Shown in pieces: positions 15,628 through 24,007 of a stretch of DNA of 64,000 nt. Below the pieces are notes generated by a model. The model ran no database searches. It saw only the letters and a list, made by a program, of their open reading frames with translations, and was not told the origin of the DNA. Where the stretch lies: contig NZ_JBCNLP010000001.1 in NCBI RefSeq assembly GCF_039595395.1, forward strand, positions 3,782,001-3,846,000, written 5' to 3'. Source of the DNA: Novosphingobium sp. (lineage in GTDB: Bacteria > Pseudomonadota > Alphaproteobacteria > Sphingomonadales > Sphingomonadaceae). A program made the translations under genes and the position numbers. Positions within the stretch are counted from its first letter, which is position 1. Each line of letters starts with the position of its first letter.

Positions 15628-15899
15628 CCGATGAACGCCATATAGCGGCGCATCTGACCACCGTGGCCGATGTGCTTCATGAACTGGCCGCCGAGATCGA
15701 GGATCTGGGCACGGTGCTCTGCATCGACCCCGCGGTGATGACCAGCCATCTGCGCACGCTGCAGTCGATCGATCTGATCGCGCAGAAGCAGCGCTGGCTG
15801 GCGACATTGCTGCAGGCGGACTGTCCGCTTTCGGCGGTCAACACCATCGGCGTGGAGGCGCTGAAGGCGCGTTTCTCACCCCCCAGCGGGCCAAACTGA
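15624..15899 (+). CDS. Small helical protein ending the che operon; candidate CheZ-like CheY phosphatase
   Basis: This 91-aa protein overlaps cheW by 4 bases, so it is co-translated with the chemotaxis genes. It is predicted to be mostly helical (residues 5-28 and 38-64). The segment LQSIDLIAQKQRWLATLL places Asp50 and Gln54 in a D-x-x-x-Q pattern. E. coli CheZ uses Asp143 and Gln147 in DLTGQ, followed by a basic residue, to dephosphorylate CheY. Remote, short CheZ-like proteins have been described in alphaproteobacteria. The match is a short motif in the right context, so phosphatase function is a hypothesis. Otherwise it is a conserved hypothetical protein. A strong terminator follows 36 bases later. 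Confidence 0.55.
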   Translation: MTDERHIAAHLTTVADVLHELAAEIEDLGTVLCIDPAVMTSHLRTLQSIDLIAQKQRWLATLLQADCPLSAVNTIGVEALKARFSPPSGPN

Positions 15900-15934
15900 C
15901 AGCAGCGGTCCGTCAACGACGCGGCCATCAACGA

Positions 15935-15965
15935 CAAAGCGGCGGATGGATCATCCGCCGCTTTG
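15935..15965 (+). terminator. Rho-independent terminator of the che operon
   Basis: A perfect 14-bp stem (CAAAGCGGCGGATG paired with CATCCGCCGCTTTG) closes on the 3-base loop GAT. It lies 36 bases after the last che gene. The A-rich start and T-rich end suggest it could also stop the minus-strand gene ending at 16001. Confidence 0.85.
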
Positions 15966-16000
15966 TTGAGTCCGATCGTGTGGGATCTGGCCGCGAAGGC

Positions 16001-16501
16001 TCAGTGCAGGGCAATGCCCGAGGGGGTGCGCCACAGTTCCTCGCGCGCCACATCGACCGTGTGGGTGGCCTCCGCATCGCCGGCCTGCCCATGCACATCC
16101 ACCGTGGCCAGCGCCGCGGCCAGGGCGGACACCAGCGCCAGCGCCGGGGTCGTACCCTCGCTGGTCATTTCCTCATCCAGCCCTGGCAGCATGACCGAGG
16201 CAAGGCAGGTGCCATCGCCATTGCGGCTGAGCAGGAAGCTGCCGGTTTCGGGGATCAGCGCCAGCGCCGCGCTGTCATGCGTGCCGGCGGCCAGCCAGGT
16301 GTCGAAACGCGCCTCAGGCGGGAGGTGGTCGGCCAGCAGGCTGTCCTTGTCGGGCAGGCGGCTGAGCAGGTGATAGCCCATGCGCAGCATCGTGCCTTCG
16401 TCCTGCGCCTCGGCCATGGCACTGCGGTGGCACAGGTCGGTCAGCCGCATCCGCCATTCGCGGACGGAAATCGGCATTCTGGTCAGCAGCGAAGCGGTCA
16501 T
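16001..16501 (-). CDS. Hypothetical protein, paralogue of the product at 21467-21922
   Basis: The 166-aa product has no domain I recognise. Its middle reads LAAGTHDSAALALIPETGSFLLSRNGDGTCLASVMLP and is followed by an Ala-rich helix (TPALALVSALAAALA). The protein at 21467 has LAAGAADTLALRLISPDSGFFISR, then YLVSVVLA and an analogous Ala-rich helix, so the two are paralogues with the same strand order. Neither has a signal peptide or membrane segment. I chose the ATG at 16501, with AGGGA about 9 bases upstream, over an in-frame start at 16552. It converges on the che operon terminator and diverges from the GMC oxidoreductase gene. Confidence 0.7.
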   Translation of the reverse strand: MTASLLTRMPISVREWRMRLTDLCHRSAMAEAQDEGTMLRMGYHLLSRLPDKDSLLADHLPPEARFDTWLAAGTHDSAALALIPETGSFLLSRNGDGTCLASVMLPGLDEEMTSEGTTPALALVSALAAALATVDVHGQAGDAEATHTVDVAREELWRTPSGIALH

Positions 16502-16823
16502 GAGCATTTCCCTTGTCGTCCCGCACAGCGTTTGCCTGTCGCCAACAGACAATCAACACTGTGGAAACAGCGACCCGACGATAAAATGTCCCTAAGCGGG
16601 AAAATTAGCGAATCCCGGTAAAGCCGATTCCGCTCCCGTGCGAAATCGGCACAGTTCTGGCTCAAATCTCGCAGTTGCAACATCCGTAGAAACACCTGAA
16701 TTTTTACCCGTTACCGTTAAACAATTTCAATTGCTTGCCTCCTATCGGTCGCCCCTTATGGTCTGTTCATGAAAAGGCCGGGCCTGTGCTTTGCAGCGAC
16801 TCGACCTTCCTTGGGGAGCGTTC
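16502..16823. promoter_or_regulatory. Divergent promoter region upstream of the GMC oxidoreductase
   Basis: These 322 bases separate two divergent genes and are AT-richer in the middle (16680-16740). A short inverted repeat CAATT-TC-AATTG sits at 16722-16733 beside TTAAAC. A ribosome binding site GGGGAG is at 16813-16818. No gene is seen. The inverted repeat could be an operator, but it is too short to assign. Confidence 0.4.
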
Positions 16824-18854
16824 ATGCCACAACTCTACTTCAACCATCTCCAGACCCATTTCCTGCGCGCTCTGGCCGAGGCGCTGTTTGACGATTTTCC
16901 CGAGATGGCCATCACCACCGATCAGGTGGTGGATAATTTGCAAAGCATTTTCAGCATGATCGGCGGCACCAAAGCCGAAGAGATCAGCACCGCCGTCACT
17001 TTGGCCGACATTGCCATGGGTCCGCTCTTCAGCCTGCTGTCGATCGAAGACCGCAAGGAACGCATTCAGCATCGCATGCGCGACACCGGCTTCTATCTGT
17101 TCAAGGACATGGCCCGGCTGCGTGCCCTGCTTTACTTCAGCTATTATGGTTACTGGCAGGACGGCGAAGACGGCGATCCCCTGATCGAGGGGCAATTGGC
17201 GAATCGGGACAACCCTGTTCTCAAGCAGATCGGCTTTACCCTGCCGCTGTTCCGTGAGCGTAAACCCGATGAGCGCCCCCTCACCCGCATCGACGGGCGC
17301 GACATCAACCCGCGCCATGTCATCAACCGCGAGATGGTGGGTGATGACATCGACATCATCGTCATCGGTTCGGGCTCGGGCGGATCGGTCTCGGCGCGCA
17401 ATCTGGCGCGGCGCGGCTACAAGGTGTTGATGGTGGAGGCGGGGCCGTTCTACCCCTCCTACACCATCACCCATGAAGAGCGGATGATGGCCTCGCATCT
17501 CTTCAAGCATGGTGCGCTGCAATCGTCGAAGAACGATGAGTTCATCGTCTTTCAGGGCCGCAATGTCGGCGGGTCGCCCACGATCAACAACGGCATCTGC
17601 ATTCATCTTTTCGACGATCCGCTGACCCATCCCGATGCGCCCAACCCGCTCGACCTGTGGGACACGATGGGCGCAAGGCTCGACCGCAACCGGATGCGCG
17701 CCAGCTTCGATGCGGTGCAGGACTATCTGCAGATCCGCCCCATCGAGCCGCAATCCTCGCGCAGCAACGGCCCGCATCTGCTGCGCGGCTGGGGCAAATT
17801 CGTCACGCAAACCGACGAGGCCTGGGCCCAGCGCTCGAAAGCGGGCTGGTTTTCCAAGAACTTCGGCCCGGCGGGCACCGACAAGGCCTGCGCCTATTGC
17901 GGCTATTGCAACACCGGCTGCGGCTATGGGCGGCGCAACGGCATGGGGCAAAGCTATCTGCCCGATGCCTGCACCAACCACGGCATGCGCATCCTCGACC
18001 GCACCCGCGTCGAGCGTATCCTGTGGCAAAAGACCGACCATGGCCGCCGCCGCGCCACCGGTGTCGAAATCATCGACGAGGATGGCGTGAAGCAGACCAT
18101 CAATGCGAAAAAGGGCGTGGTGGTGGCCTGCGGCACCATCGCCTCATCGCTGCTGCTCGATCGTTCGGATGTCGACAACACCGGCAAGGGCATTTCGCTC
18201 AACATCGCCTCGCCCATCCCCTGCCTGATGCCCGAGGGCATGAGCCCCGCCTGGGACGAAGACCAGATGGCCACCATGGTCGATTGCGGCGACTTCCTGC
18301 TCGAAAGCCATTTCCAGCCGCCGATGTCGATGGCCTCGCTGATGCCGGGCTGGTTCGGCGATATGGACAAGCGGATGCGCGCCTACAGCCGGATCTGCTC
18401 AGCAGGCGTGCTGTTCCCCGGCGACCGGCGCGGGCATATCTCGGGCGGCAAGCTGGACTTCCAGCTGGAGGAATGGGACCGCGCCCTGCTGCGCCGCGCC
18501 GCCGCCACGCTGACCAAGGTGCATTTCGCGGCAGGCGCGCTGGAGGTGTGGCCCGCCACGCTCAAGGGCCAGACGCTCTATCCGGGCGACGACATCGACG
18601 CCTTCTTCGAGGAAGCGATCCGCGCGCCGGGCGATGTCACCCTGTCCTCCTCGCATCCCCATGGCGGCAATCCCATCCATTGCGATCCCGATGAGGGCGT
18701 GGTGGACACCGAACTGCGCGTGCATGGCACCGACAATGTGCTGGTCACCGATGCCAGCGTCTTCCCCTCCTGCATCCGGGTGAATGCGCAATTCTCGACC
18801 ATGGCCATCGCGCAATATGCCACCGGCTTTAGCGATCCTTTCGCAACCTGCTGA
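16824..18854 (+). CDS. GMC-family FAD oxidoreductase, long-chain alcohol oxidase-like
   Basis: GMC enzymes oxidise alcohols, sugars or sterols with FAD. The 676-aa product has a helical N-terminal region of about 170 residues, as in long-chain fatty-alcohol oxidases, then the FAD-binding motif IVIGSGSGGSVSARNLARRGYKVLMVEAG. The substrate/FAD region includes GRNVGGSPTINNG, and a Cys cluster CAYCGYCNTGCGYG is conserved in this subgroup. The C-terminal GMC domain has SHPHGGNPIHCDP, LVTDASVFPS and NAQFSTMAIAQYA, with the catalytic His/Asn region. There is no signal peptide, so it is probably cytoplasmic or membrane-attached. GGGGAG precedes the ATG at 16824. The substrate cannot be told from sequence. 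Confidence 0.85.
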   Translation: MPQLYFNHLQTHFLRALAEALFDDFPEMAITTDQVVDNLQSIFSMIGGTKAEEISTAVTLADIAMGPLFSLLSIEDRKERIQHRMRDTGFYLFKDMARLRALLYFSYYGYWQDGEDGDPLIEGQLANRDNPVLKQIGFTLPLFRERKPDERPLTRIDGRDINPRHVINREMVGDDIDIIVIGSGSGGSVSARNLARRGYKVLMVEAGPFYPSYTITHEERMMASHLFKHGALQSSKNDEFIVFQGRNVGGSPTINNGICIHLFDDPLTHPDAPNPLDLWDTMGARLDRNRMRASFDAVQDYLQIRPIEPQSSRSNGPHLLRGWGKFVTQTDEAWAQRSKAGWFSKNFGPAGTDKACAYCGYCNTGCGYGRRNGMGQSYLPDACTNHGMRILDRTRVERILWQKTDHGRRRATGVEIIDEDGVKQTINAKKGVVVACGTIASSLLLDRSDVDNTGKGISLNIASPIPCLMPEGMSPAWDEDQMATMVDCGDFLLESHFQPPMSMASLMPGWFGDMDKRMRAYSRICSAGVLFPGDRRGHISGGKLDFQLEEWDRALLRRAAATLTKVHFAAGALEVWPATLKGQTLYPGDDIDAFFEEAIRAPGDVTLSSSHPHGGNPIHCDPDEGVVDTELRVHGTDNVLVTDASVFPSCIRVNAQFSTMAIAQYATGFSDPFATC

Positions 18855-18932
18855 TAGAAGACCAGGGTCAACGCCGGGCGGGATTGAGCCCACCCCCGCC
18901 CGGCGCTACACCAACATGGAAAGAGAGGTCGC

Positions 18933-19835
18933 ATGGCTGGCAAAAGCGCAGAAACCGGGAGCGAATATGGGCTGATCGAGGCAGGCGGCACCAAATTCGT
19001 GCTGGGCATTGCCGATGCCGCCCGCACCATCCGCGCCCGCCACCAGATCCCCACCACCACGCCCGAGGAAACCCTGGGCACGGCGGTCGCCTGGTTCCGC
19101 GAGCAGGGCCTGAACCCCGCCGCCATCGGCATCGCCAGCTTCGGCCCGCTCGACCTCGACCCCGCCTCGCCCACATGGGGGCATATTCCGCGCACGCCCA
19201 AACCGCACTGGACCGGCGCCGATCTTGTCACCCCCTTCGCCCAGGCCTTCGCCTGCCCCGTCGCCATCGACACCGACGTCAATGGCGCGGCGCTCTCCGA
19301 ATATCGCTGGGGCGCCGGAGTGGACGACAAATCGCTGCTCTACCTCACCATCGGGACCGGGATCGGCGGCGGCTTCGTCAATGGCAAGCATGCGGGCGGC
19401 CACCTCCTCCACGGCCTATCCCACCCCGAAATGGGCCATATCCGAGTCGCCCGCCACCCGCAGGACCACAATTACCCCGGCTTCTGCCCCTTTCACGGCG
19501 ATTGTCTCGAAGGGCTGGTCGCCGGGCCCGCGATCAAGGCGCGCTGGAACGCCTCGCTCTCCGACCTGCCCGCGGTCCACCCCGCCCACGGCATCATCGC
19601 ATGGTACATCGGGCAGGCGATCTGCACCTTCCAGGCGATGCTGGAACCCGCTCGCATCGTGCTGGGCGGAGGAGTAATGCACGCTCCCGGCCTGATCGAG
19701 ATGGTGAGGGACAGCGCTGCCGAGTGGGGCGCGGGCTATTTCGTGGGCGATCCACGCGCGATCATCGTGCCGCCGGGGTTGGGGGATAATGCTGGGCTTT
19801 TGGGGGCTTTGGCGCTGGTTCTGGAAGAAGGGTAA
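18933..19835 (+). CDS. ROK-family sugar kinase, fructokinase-like
   Basis: The 300-aa product has the ROK fold: ATP-binding start GLIEAGGTKFVLGI, the second phosphate motif LTIGTGIGGGFV, and the ROK zinc site formed by His and Cys residues in HPEMGHIRVARH and FCPFHGDCLEGLVAGPAI. This C-x4-C arrangement with GDCLEG is typical of bacterial fructokinases of the YdhR/Mak type. GPLDLDPASP and VAIDTDVNGAALSEYRW surround the catalytic Asp. The likely reaction is ATP-dependent fructose (or mannose) phosphorylation. It starts 78 bases after the GMC gene, and a LacI repressor faces it across a family A repeat. A sugar-utilisation role is inference. Confidence 0.88.
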   Translation: MAGKSAETGSEYGLIEAGGTKFVLGIADAARTIRARHQIPTTTPEETLGTAVAWFREQGLNPAAIGIASFGPLDLDPASPTWGHIPRTPKPHWTGADLVTPFAQAFACPVAIDTDVNGAALSEYRWGAGVDDKSLLYLTIGTGIGGGFVNGKHAGGHLLHGLSHPEMGHIRVARHPQDHNYPGFCPFHGDCLEGLVAGPAIKARWNASLSDLPAVHPAHGIIAWYIGQAICTFQAMLEPARIVLGGGVMHAPGLIEMVRDSAAEWGAGYFVGDPRAIIVPPGLGDNAGLLGALALVLEEG

Positions 19836-19845
19836 GTAGGGCAAT

Positions 19846-20072
19846 GCGAGGGTGTTACACCCTCGCGCTCCCATTAATGTCTGCATTGCGCTTCGGGTTC
19901 GACCATAGGCTAAGGTCGCGGCGCCGCAGGCAATATTCCTTGCACAGCGCTAGCGGATTGAAGGCCTGCGGCGCCAGAGGTGGTGCAGGTGGAGAGTTTC
20001 CGCGCAACGACGCGGCGCCCCTGCCCTATCGTCGGAAGACGTCATGGGAGCGCGAGGGGGTAACCCCCTCGC
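19846..20072. repeat. Palindromic intergenic element family A, copy A1
   Basis: This 227-bp element begins and ends with palindromes. The left is GCGAGGGTGT, a T, then ACACCCTCGC (19846-19866). The right is GCGAGGGGGT, an A, then ACCCCCTCGC (20052-20072). Inside lie the inverted flanks GCGCTCCCATTAATGTC and GACGTCATGGGAGCGC. A central 12-bp hairpin pairs GGCGCCGCAGGC (19920-19931) with GCCTGCGGCGCC (19964-19975). It sits between convergent genes and probably acts as a bidirectional terminator. Confidence 0.9.
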
Positions 20073-20087
20073 ATCTTCCTTCAATTC

Positions 20088-21092
20088 TTAACTCGAAAGC
20101 CGCACCACCAGCTTCGGCTCCATCACCACGCTTTTGGTTTCCTCACCGGCGATGCGACGCAGCAGCATATCCACCATCTGCTCCGCGCCCGAGGTTAGAT
20201 CCTGCGCCACAGTGGTCAGGCGCGGAGAGGTCTGCTCGCCCAAAGGCAGGCCGTCATAGCCCACCACCCGCACGTCGCCGGGCACGGAGAGCCCCTGCTC
20301 GGCAAGGACGCGCAGGGCGCTCATGGCGATAACATCGGAAGCTGCGACGATGCCTTGCGGCCGCTGCCCCTCCTCCCCCAGGAAGCGCGCGATATCAGGG
20401 TGCGCCGCCTCGGCCACCAGATGGGCGGGCAGCACGGTGAGCTGGTCGCCCAGACCGGCGCGCTCCATGGCGTCGCGCGCGCCTTGCAGGCGATAGGCGA
20501 TCTCCGGCGCGGCGGGGTCACCGAAGAAGGCGATGCGCTGACAGCCGCGCTCGATCAGGTGGCTGGCGGCCAGATCGCCGCCCTTGCGGTTGTCCGAGCC
20601 GACAGAGCAGTGCAACTGGCCGGGCGTATGGCCGCCCCACACCACCAGCGGGCGGTAATGCTGCGCCACGGCATCGAGCGCGGCGGACTGGTCGGACTGG
20701 CCGATCACGATCACGCCATCGACGCGGCCCGATCCGGTGATGCGGTCCAGCCAGCGGTCGTCGGTGGGGATCACACGGCTCAGCAGCAGGTCATAGCCGC
20801 GCTCGGTCAGGGCATCGGCGAGGAGCCCCAGCATGGTGATGAAGAACGGGTCGGAGATATGCTGCCCGGTTTCATGCCCCAGCGGAATCAGCACACCGAT
20901 CGCCCCGGTGCGCTGGATGCGCAGATTGCGCGCCAGAACATTGGGGCGAAAGCCATGCTCGTCGGCCAGACCCTGAATACGGTCGCGGGTTTTCTGGCTG
21001 ATCAGCGCCGAACCGGCCAGCGCGCGTGAAACCGTTCCTGTCGATACGCCGGCCAGTTCGGCCAGCTCCTTGATGTTTTTGATCCGGTTCAT
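20088..21092 (-). CDS. LacI-family transcriptional regulator
   Basis: The 334-aa product has an N-terminal LacI helix-turn-helix (IKNIKELAELAGVSTGTVSRALAGSALIS, hinge to residue 60) and a periplasmic-binding-protein-like effector domain with DGVIVIGQ, GSDNRKGGDLAASHLIERGCQRIAFFG and the late motif VRVVGYDGLPLGEQTSPRLTTV. I chose the ATG at 21092, where the DNA-binding domain starts; the frame is open further upstream without homology. Its 3' end faces the ROK kinase across element A1, so it may control the nearby sugar genes. The effector is unknown. Confidence 0.9.
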   Translation of the reverse strand: MNRIKNIKELAELAGVSTGTVSRALAGSALISQKTRDRIQGLADEHGFRPNVLARNLRIQRTGAIGVLIPLGHETGQHISDPFFITMLGLLADALTERGYDLLLSRVIPTDDRWLDRITGSGRVDGVIVIGQSDQSAALDAVAQHYRPLVVWGGHTPGQLHCSVGSDNRKGGDLAASHLIERGCQRIAFFGDPAAPEIAYRLQGARDAMERAGLGDQLTVLPAHLVAEAAHPDIARFLGEEGQRPQGIVAASDVIAMSALRVLAEQGLSVPGDVRVVGYDGLPLGEQTSPRLTTVAQDLTSGAEQMVDMLLRRIAGEETKSVVMEPKLVVRLSS

Positions 21093-21466
21093 AGCGTTTG
21101 TCGCTGCCCCACCCCATTTGTGGGCGGTGTTTTTCTGCGGGGGCGAAACAATTGCAAGATATTTCTTATCGGGCAGGAGGGCGTTTTTCCAAAAGGCTTC
21201 CGCGCTGATGGCCACCTCTTTGCTTTGGCTCGTCCTTTCGCTTCGGAAAGGATCACAGGAGGTTTCCTTAGCTGGCCGCAACGCGGGGCCATTCTTCGCA
21301 ACCTTTTTATCACGAATTGGAGCATAATTCCCGCAATTCAGCGCAACTCAATGGTTAACAATCACCCCATCAAGACCCACCCATCTTATGGTCAAAATTA
21401 CCCATGGGCATGGGAACGAGGCGCAAAGACCAGCCTGTCATAATCCGGCAAAACGGAGAAAGTCGG
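21093..21466. promoter_or_regulatory. Divergent promoter region between LacI gene and hypothetical gene
   Basis: These 374 bases carry both promoters and are notably AT-rich around 21290-21400. ATGGTTAA at 21351-21358 is the reverse complement of the CtrA-like half site TTAACCAT, about 110 bases before the plus-strand gene. GGAG at 21455-21458 supports a GTG start at 21467. No gene is seen inside. Confidence 0.4.
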
Positions 21467-21922
21467 GTGCGCCAAAACCTTGAAAACACACAGAACTGGG
21501 GTCGCTGGAGCCAGGATCTGGAAAAGCTTGTCGATTGGTTGCTGGACAATGAGAGTTTCAGCGATGCCGAAGCCTTGCGCCGGCTGACCAGCATGATCCG
21601 CCATGCCCCTCACCCTGACATGGTCGAGGGGGTCGAACGGCTGGATCAGACCGTGATCGAGCATCTGCTGGCAGCAGGCGCCGCCGACACGCTGGCGCTG
21701 CGGCTGATCAGTCCGGACAGCGGCTTTTTCATCTCGCGCGGTGCGGCGGGTGAATATCTGGTCTCGGTGGTGCTGGCCGATCGCGGAGGGGAAACCACGG
21801 CGGCGGGCTCGACCCTGCCGCGCGCGATGGTCTGCGCCCTGGCGATGAGCCTGTCACAGCCCGCCCAGCCCGCGATCTCGCCGATGCTGACCCAACCGGC
21901 CACCGGCGCGACGCTTCACTGA
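21467..21922 (+). CDS. Hypothetical protein, paralogue of the product at 16001-16501
   Basis: The 151-aa product has no recognised domain. An N-terminal helical part (RWSQDLEKLVDWLLDNESFSDAEALRRLTSMIRHAP) is followed by the block shared with the 16001-16501 protein: LAAGAADTLALRLISPDSGFFISRG, then YLVSVVLADRGG and an Ala-rich helix. The GTG at 21467 is preceded by GGAG at 8 bases. An in-frame ATG at 21404 would add 21 residues. Two copies within 5.5 kb, each reading away from the GMC-ROK-LacI block's edges, suggest a duplicated gene with a shared role. The function is unknown. Confidence 0.65.
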   Translation: MRQNLENTQNWGRWSQDLEKLVDWLLDNESFSDAEALRRLTSMIRHAPHPDMVEGVERLDQTVIEHLLAAGAADTLALRLISPDSGFFISRGAAGEYLVSVVLADRGGETTAAGSTLPRAMVCALAMSLSQPAQPAISPMLTQPATGATLH

Positions 21923-21929
21923 AGAATGC

Positions 21930-22745
21930 CTATCCGGCGTGCAGCCTCAGGGCTGCTGCCGGTCGGCGGGTATGCCACAGGCGGCGCAGGTCGATCGCGA
22001 CCTGATGCAACTGCCCGCGCGCCGGGCTTGAGCACTGCGGCGAAACGCCCGTCGAGGGCCGGGGCGCGGGCAGAAAACGCGTGTAAAAATCGGCATAGCG
22101 CGCCAGGAAAGCCGAAGATTCTTCCGGCGCCATTTCGTCGAAACGATCGGGCAAGCCCTTGTTGAACTGGCCGATCATCCTTTTGTCGGCAAAGACCTCC
22201 GCCACCGCCTCTGGGTCCACCGTCACGCCGATCTGGCGCGCCAGCCGGGCAATGGCCGCCTCCATATCGAAGCAGATTGCGGCATAGGCGATGGGCTCCA
22301 CGCCGGGCACATCGCACAGGGCCTGAAGCGTCGCGACCTGATGGTCGATCGAGGGCAGGCAATCCTCCACCTGCGCGCATTCCGAAAATTCAGGGATGTG
22401 CCAGCGGCGCGAGCGATCGCCATGGTCCATCATCGACAAGGCGATCTCGCGCGGGTCGCGCAAGGTGGCGCTGGCCAGCAGATCGCCCCGCGCGATCATC
22501 GCCAGCACATCGGCGCCGGGCAGTTGATGCGTCTTGAGCACCACATCGCGCCCCTCGGCCACCTGCCCGATCCGCGTGATGAGCGCAGCGTCGATATGGT
22601 CGAAATAATTGGTGACGGACAGTGCCGGGCGCAATGGCGCCCCCAGCATAAGCGGCGCGCGCCCTGCCTGGCGCAGGATTTCCTCGATGATCTGATAGGT
22701 CAGCGTGCTGGCCGATTTCAGCATGCCGAAGCTGATGTAGATCAT
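21930..22745 (-). CDS. Sulfotransferase-domain protein
   Basis: Sulfotransferases move sulfate from PAPS to a hydroxyl or amine. The 271-aa product starts with a likely PAPS 5'-phosphosulfate loop (YISFGMLKSASTLTYQIIEE, resembling the P-K-S-G-T-T pattern) and has the 3'-phosphate-binding segment ATLRDPREIALSMMDHG, typical of the family. The conserved basic residue in the loop is Lys10. The C-terminal 45 residues (PSTGVSPQCSS onward) look unconserved. It converges on the hypothetical gene at 21467 with a 7-base gap. The acceptor is unknown; a surface glycan or lipid is only a guess. Confidence 0.7.
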   Translation of the reverse strand: MIYISFGMLKSASTLTYQIIEEILRQAGRAPLMLGAPLRPALSVTNYFDHIDAALITRIGQVAEGRDVVLKTHQLPGADVLAMIARGDLLASATLRDPREIALSMMDHGDRSRRWHIPEFSECAQVEDCLPSIDHQVATLQALCDVPGVEPIAYAAICFDMEAAIARLARQIGVTVDPEAVAEVFADKRMIGQFNKGLPDRFDEMAPEESSAFLARYADFYTRFLPAPRPSTGVSPQCSSPARGQLHQVAIDLRRLWHTRRPAAALRLHAG

Positions 22746-22816
22746 GCCGCTGCCCCCGCAGAGCGGAGAAGGACCGGGCAGAGGATGCGGTGATGGCAGG
22801 GGGACATGGCATCATC

Positions 22817-22835
22817 CATATAAAATCTTTATATG
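22817..22835. promoter_or_regulatory. AT-rich inverted repeat upstream of the sulfotransferase gene
   Basis: CATATAAA at 22817-22824 pairs perfectly with TTTATATG at 22828-22835 across ATC. It lies 72 bases before the sulfotransferase start and stands out in GC-rich surroundings. It could be an operator or part of a promoter; it has no G/C-rich stem or T-run like a classic terminator. Confidence 0.4.
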
Positions 22836-22924
22836 AAATATCGCTCTGTGCGCCCTGAACACCTGATGAATAAGCGTTCAAATCAGGAATGTTTCCCGCA
22901 ACATACGTCGAAACGTGCCGCAAC

Positions 22925-23932
22925 TCATGCGGAACGAGTTCCACCGTCACCCGCAAGCAACAAATCCCACGCCGAGCCTGGCTCCGCTGCCGGGAAGCGC
23001 TCTTGCGGGATGGCGCGTGCATTCAGGGCACGGGCCAGATCCTCGCGCGGCGTGTCTCGGCCCTCGTCGCTCAGCGGGAAGACACCCCAATGGATACCCA
23101 GAGCCCGGCGCGCGCCCAGATCCTGCATGATCTGCACCGTCTCATCGGGATCGGTGTGCTGCGGCCCCATAAACCAGCGCGGGCGATAGGCGCCGATCGG
23201 CAGCAGCGCCAGATCGGGCTCGCCAAAGCGCGCGCGCAAATCGCGGAAGATGCCGCCGTCGCCATAAGCCGTGTCACCCGCGAAATAGACCAGCCCGTCA
23301 CGCAGCCGCAGCATAAAGCCGCACCACAGCGCATGGCGCCGGTCACGCAAACCCCGCGCCGACCAATGCTGGGCGGGCACGATGGCGGTGGCCATATCCT
23401 TGCCCAACCAATGCTCGCTCCACCAGTCGCCCGCCTCGGTGCGGGCGCGGGGACAAGCCTTGCGCACAATCGTGTCATTGCCCAGCGGGGTGATGATGCG
23501 CGGATCGTCGCGCGCCACCAGCTTTTTCAGCGTCGCCACATCGAGATGGTCGTAATGGTTATGGCTGAGCAGCACGATGTCGATCTTGGGCAGATCCTCG
23601 AAACGCACCCCCGGCGGGCTGACGCGGCGCGGCCCGGCAAAGCTGAAAGGGCTGGCCCGCTCCGAGAACAGCGGATCGGTCAGCATGTTTACTCCGCCGC
23701 TCTGGATCAGCAGCGTGGCATGGCCGACCACGGTGATGCGGGTCTCCTGCTCGCGCGGATTGGGCACCGCCGGGGTGATCGCCACGCTGTCGGGCCAGCG
23801 TTCGCGCTGGGCGGTCCAGCTCCAGCGCAGCACCTCGCGCAAGCTCTTGTCGGGCGTGGGGATCGGGCTGGTGAAACACTCGCCATCGAAGTGGTCGGTG
23901 ACGGGGCCGGAGTAATAGCGGTTGCGGGTCAA
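22925..23932 (-). CDS. Metallo-beta-lactamase-fold hydrolase, NAPE-PLD/UlaG-like
   Basis: The 335-aa product has the metal-binding motif LLSHNHYDHLD (HxHxDH form) plus further likely ligands in VPAQHWSARG, YFAGDTAYGDGG and LGIHWGVFPL. The GHATLLIQ and LTDPLFSERASPFSFAGPRR segments match the branch that includes N-acyl-phosphatidylethanolamine phospholipase D and UlaG lactonase. The expected reaction is hydrolysis of a phosphodiester or lactone by two metal ions. No signal peptide is seen. It reads in the same direction as the sulfotransferase gene, but the 179-base gap with an AT-rich palindrome argues for separate control. Confidence 0.8.
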   Translation of the reverse strand: MTRNRYYSGPVTDHFDGECFTSPIPTPDKSLREVLRWSWTAQRERWPDSVAITPAVPNPREQETRITVVGHATLLIQSGGVNMLTDPLFSERASPFSFAGPRRVSPPGVRFEDLPKIDIVLLSHNHYDHLDVATLKKLVARDDPRIITPLGNDTIVRKACPRARTEAGDWWSEHWLGKDMATAIVPAQHWSARGLRDRRHALWCGFMLRLRDGLVYFAGDTAYGDGGIFRDLRARFGEPDLALLPIGAYRPRWFMGPQHTDPDETVQIMQDLGARRALGIHWGVFPLSDEGRDTPREDLARALNARAIPQERFPAAEPGSAWDLLLAGDGGTRSA

Positions 23933-24007
23933 AGGGATACCTGAAAGGCAAAAGGGGGGACTGTCTCTATGGGAATGCCCTTGGGTTCTGCCAAGGGGAG
24001 CGCCTGA

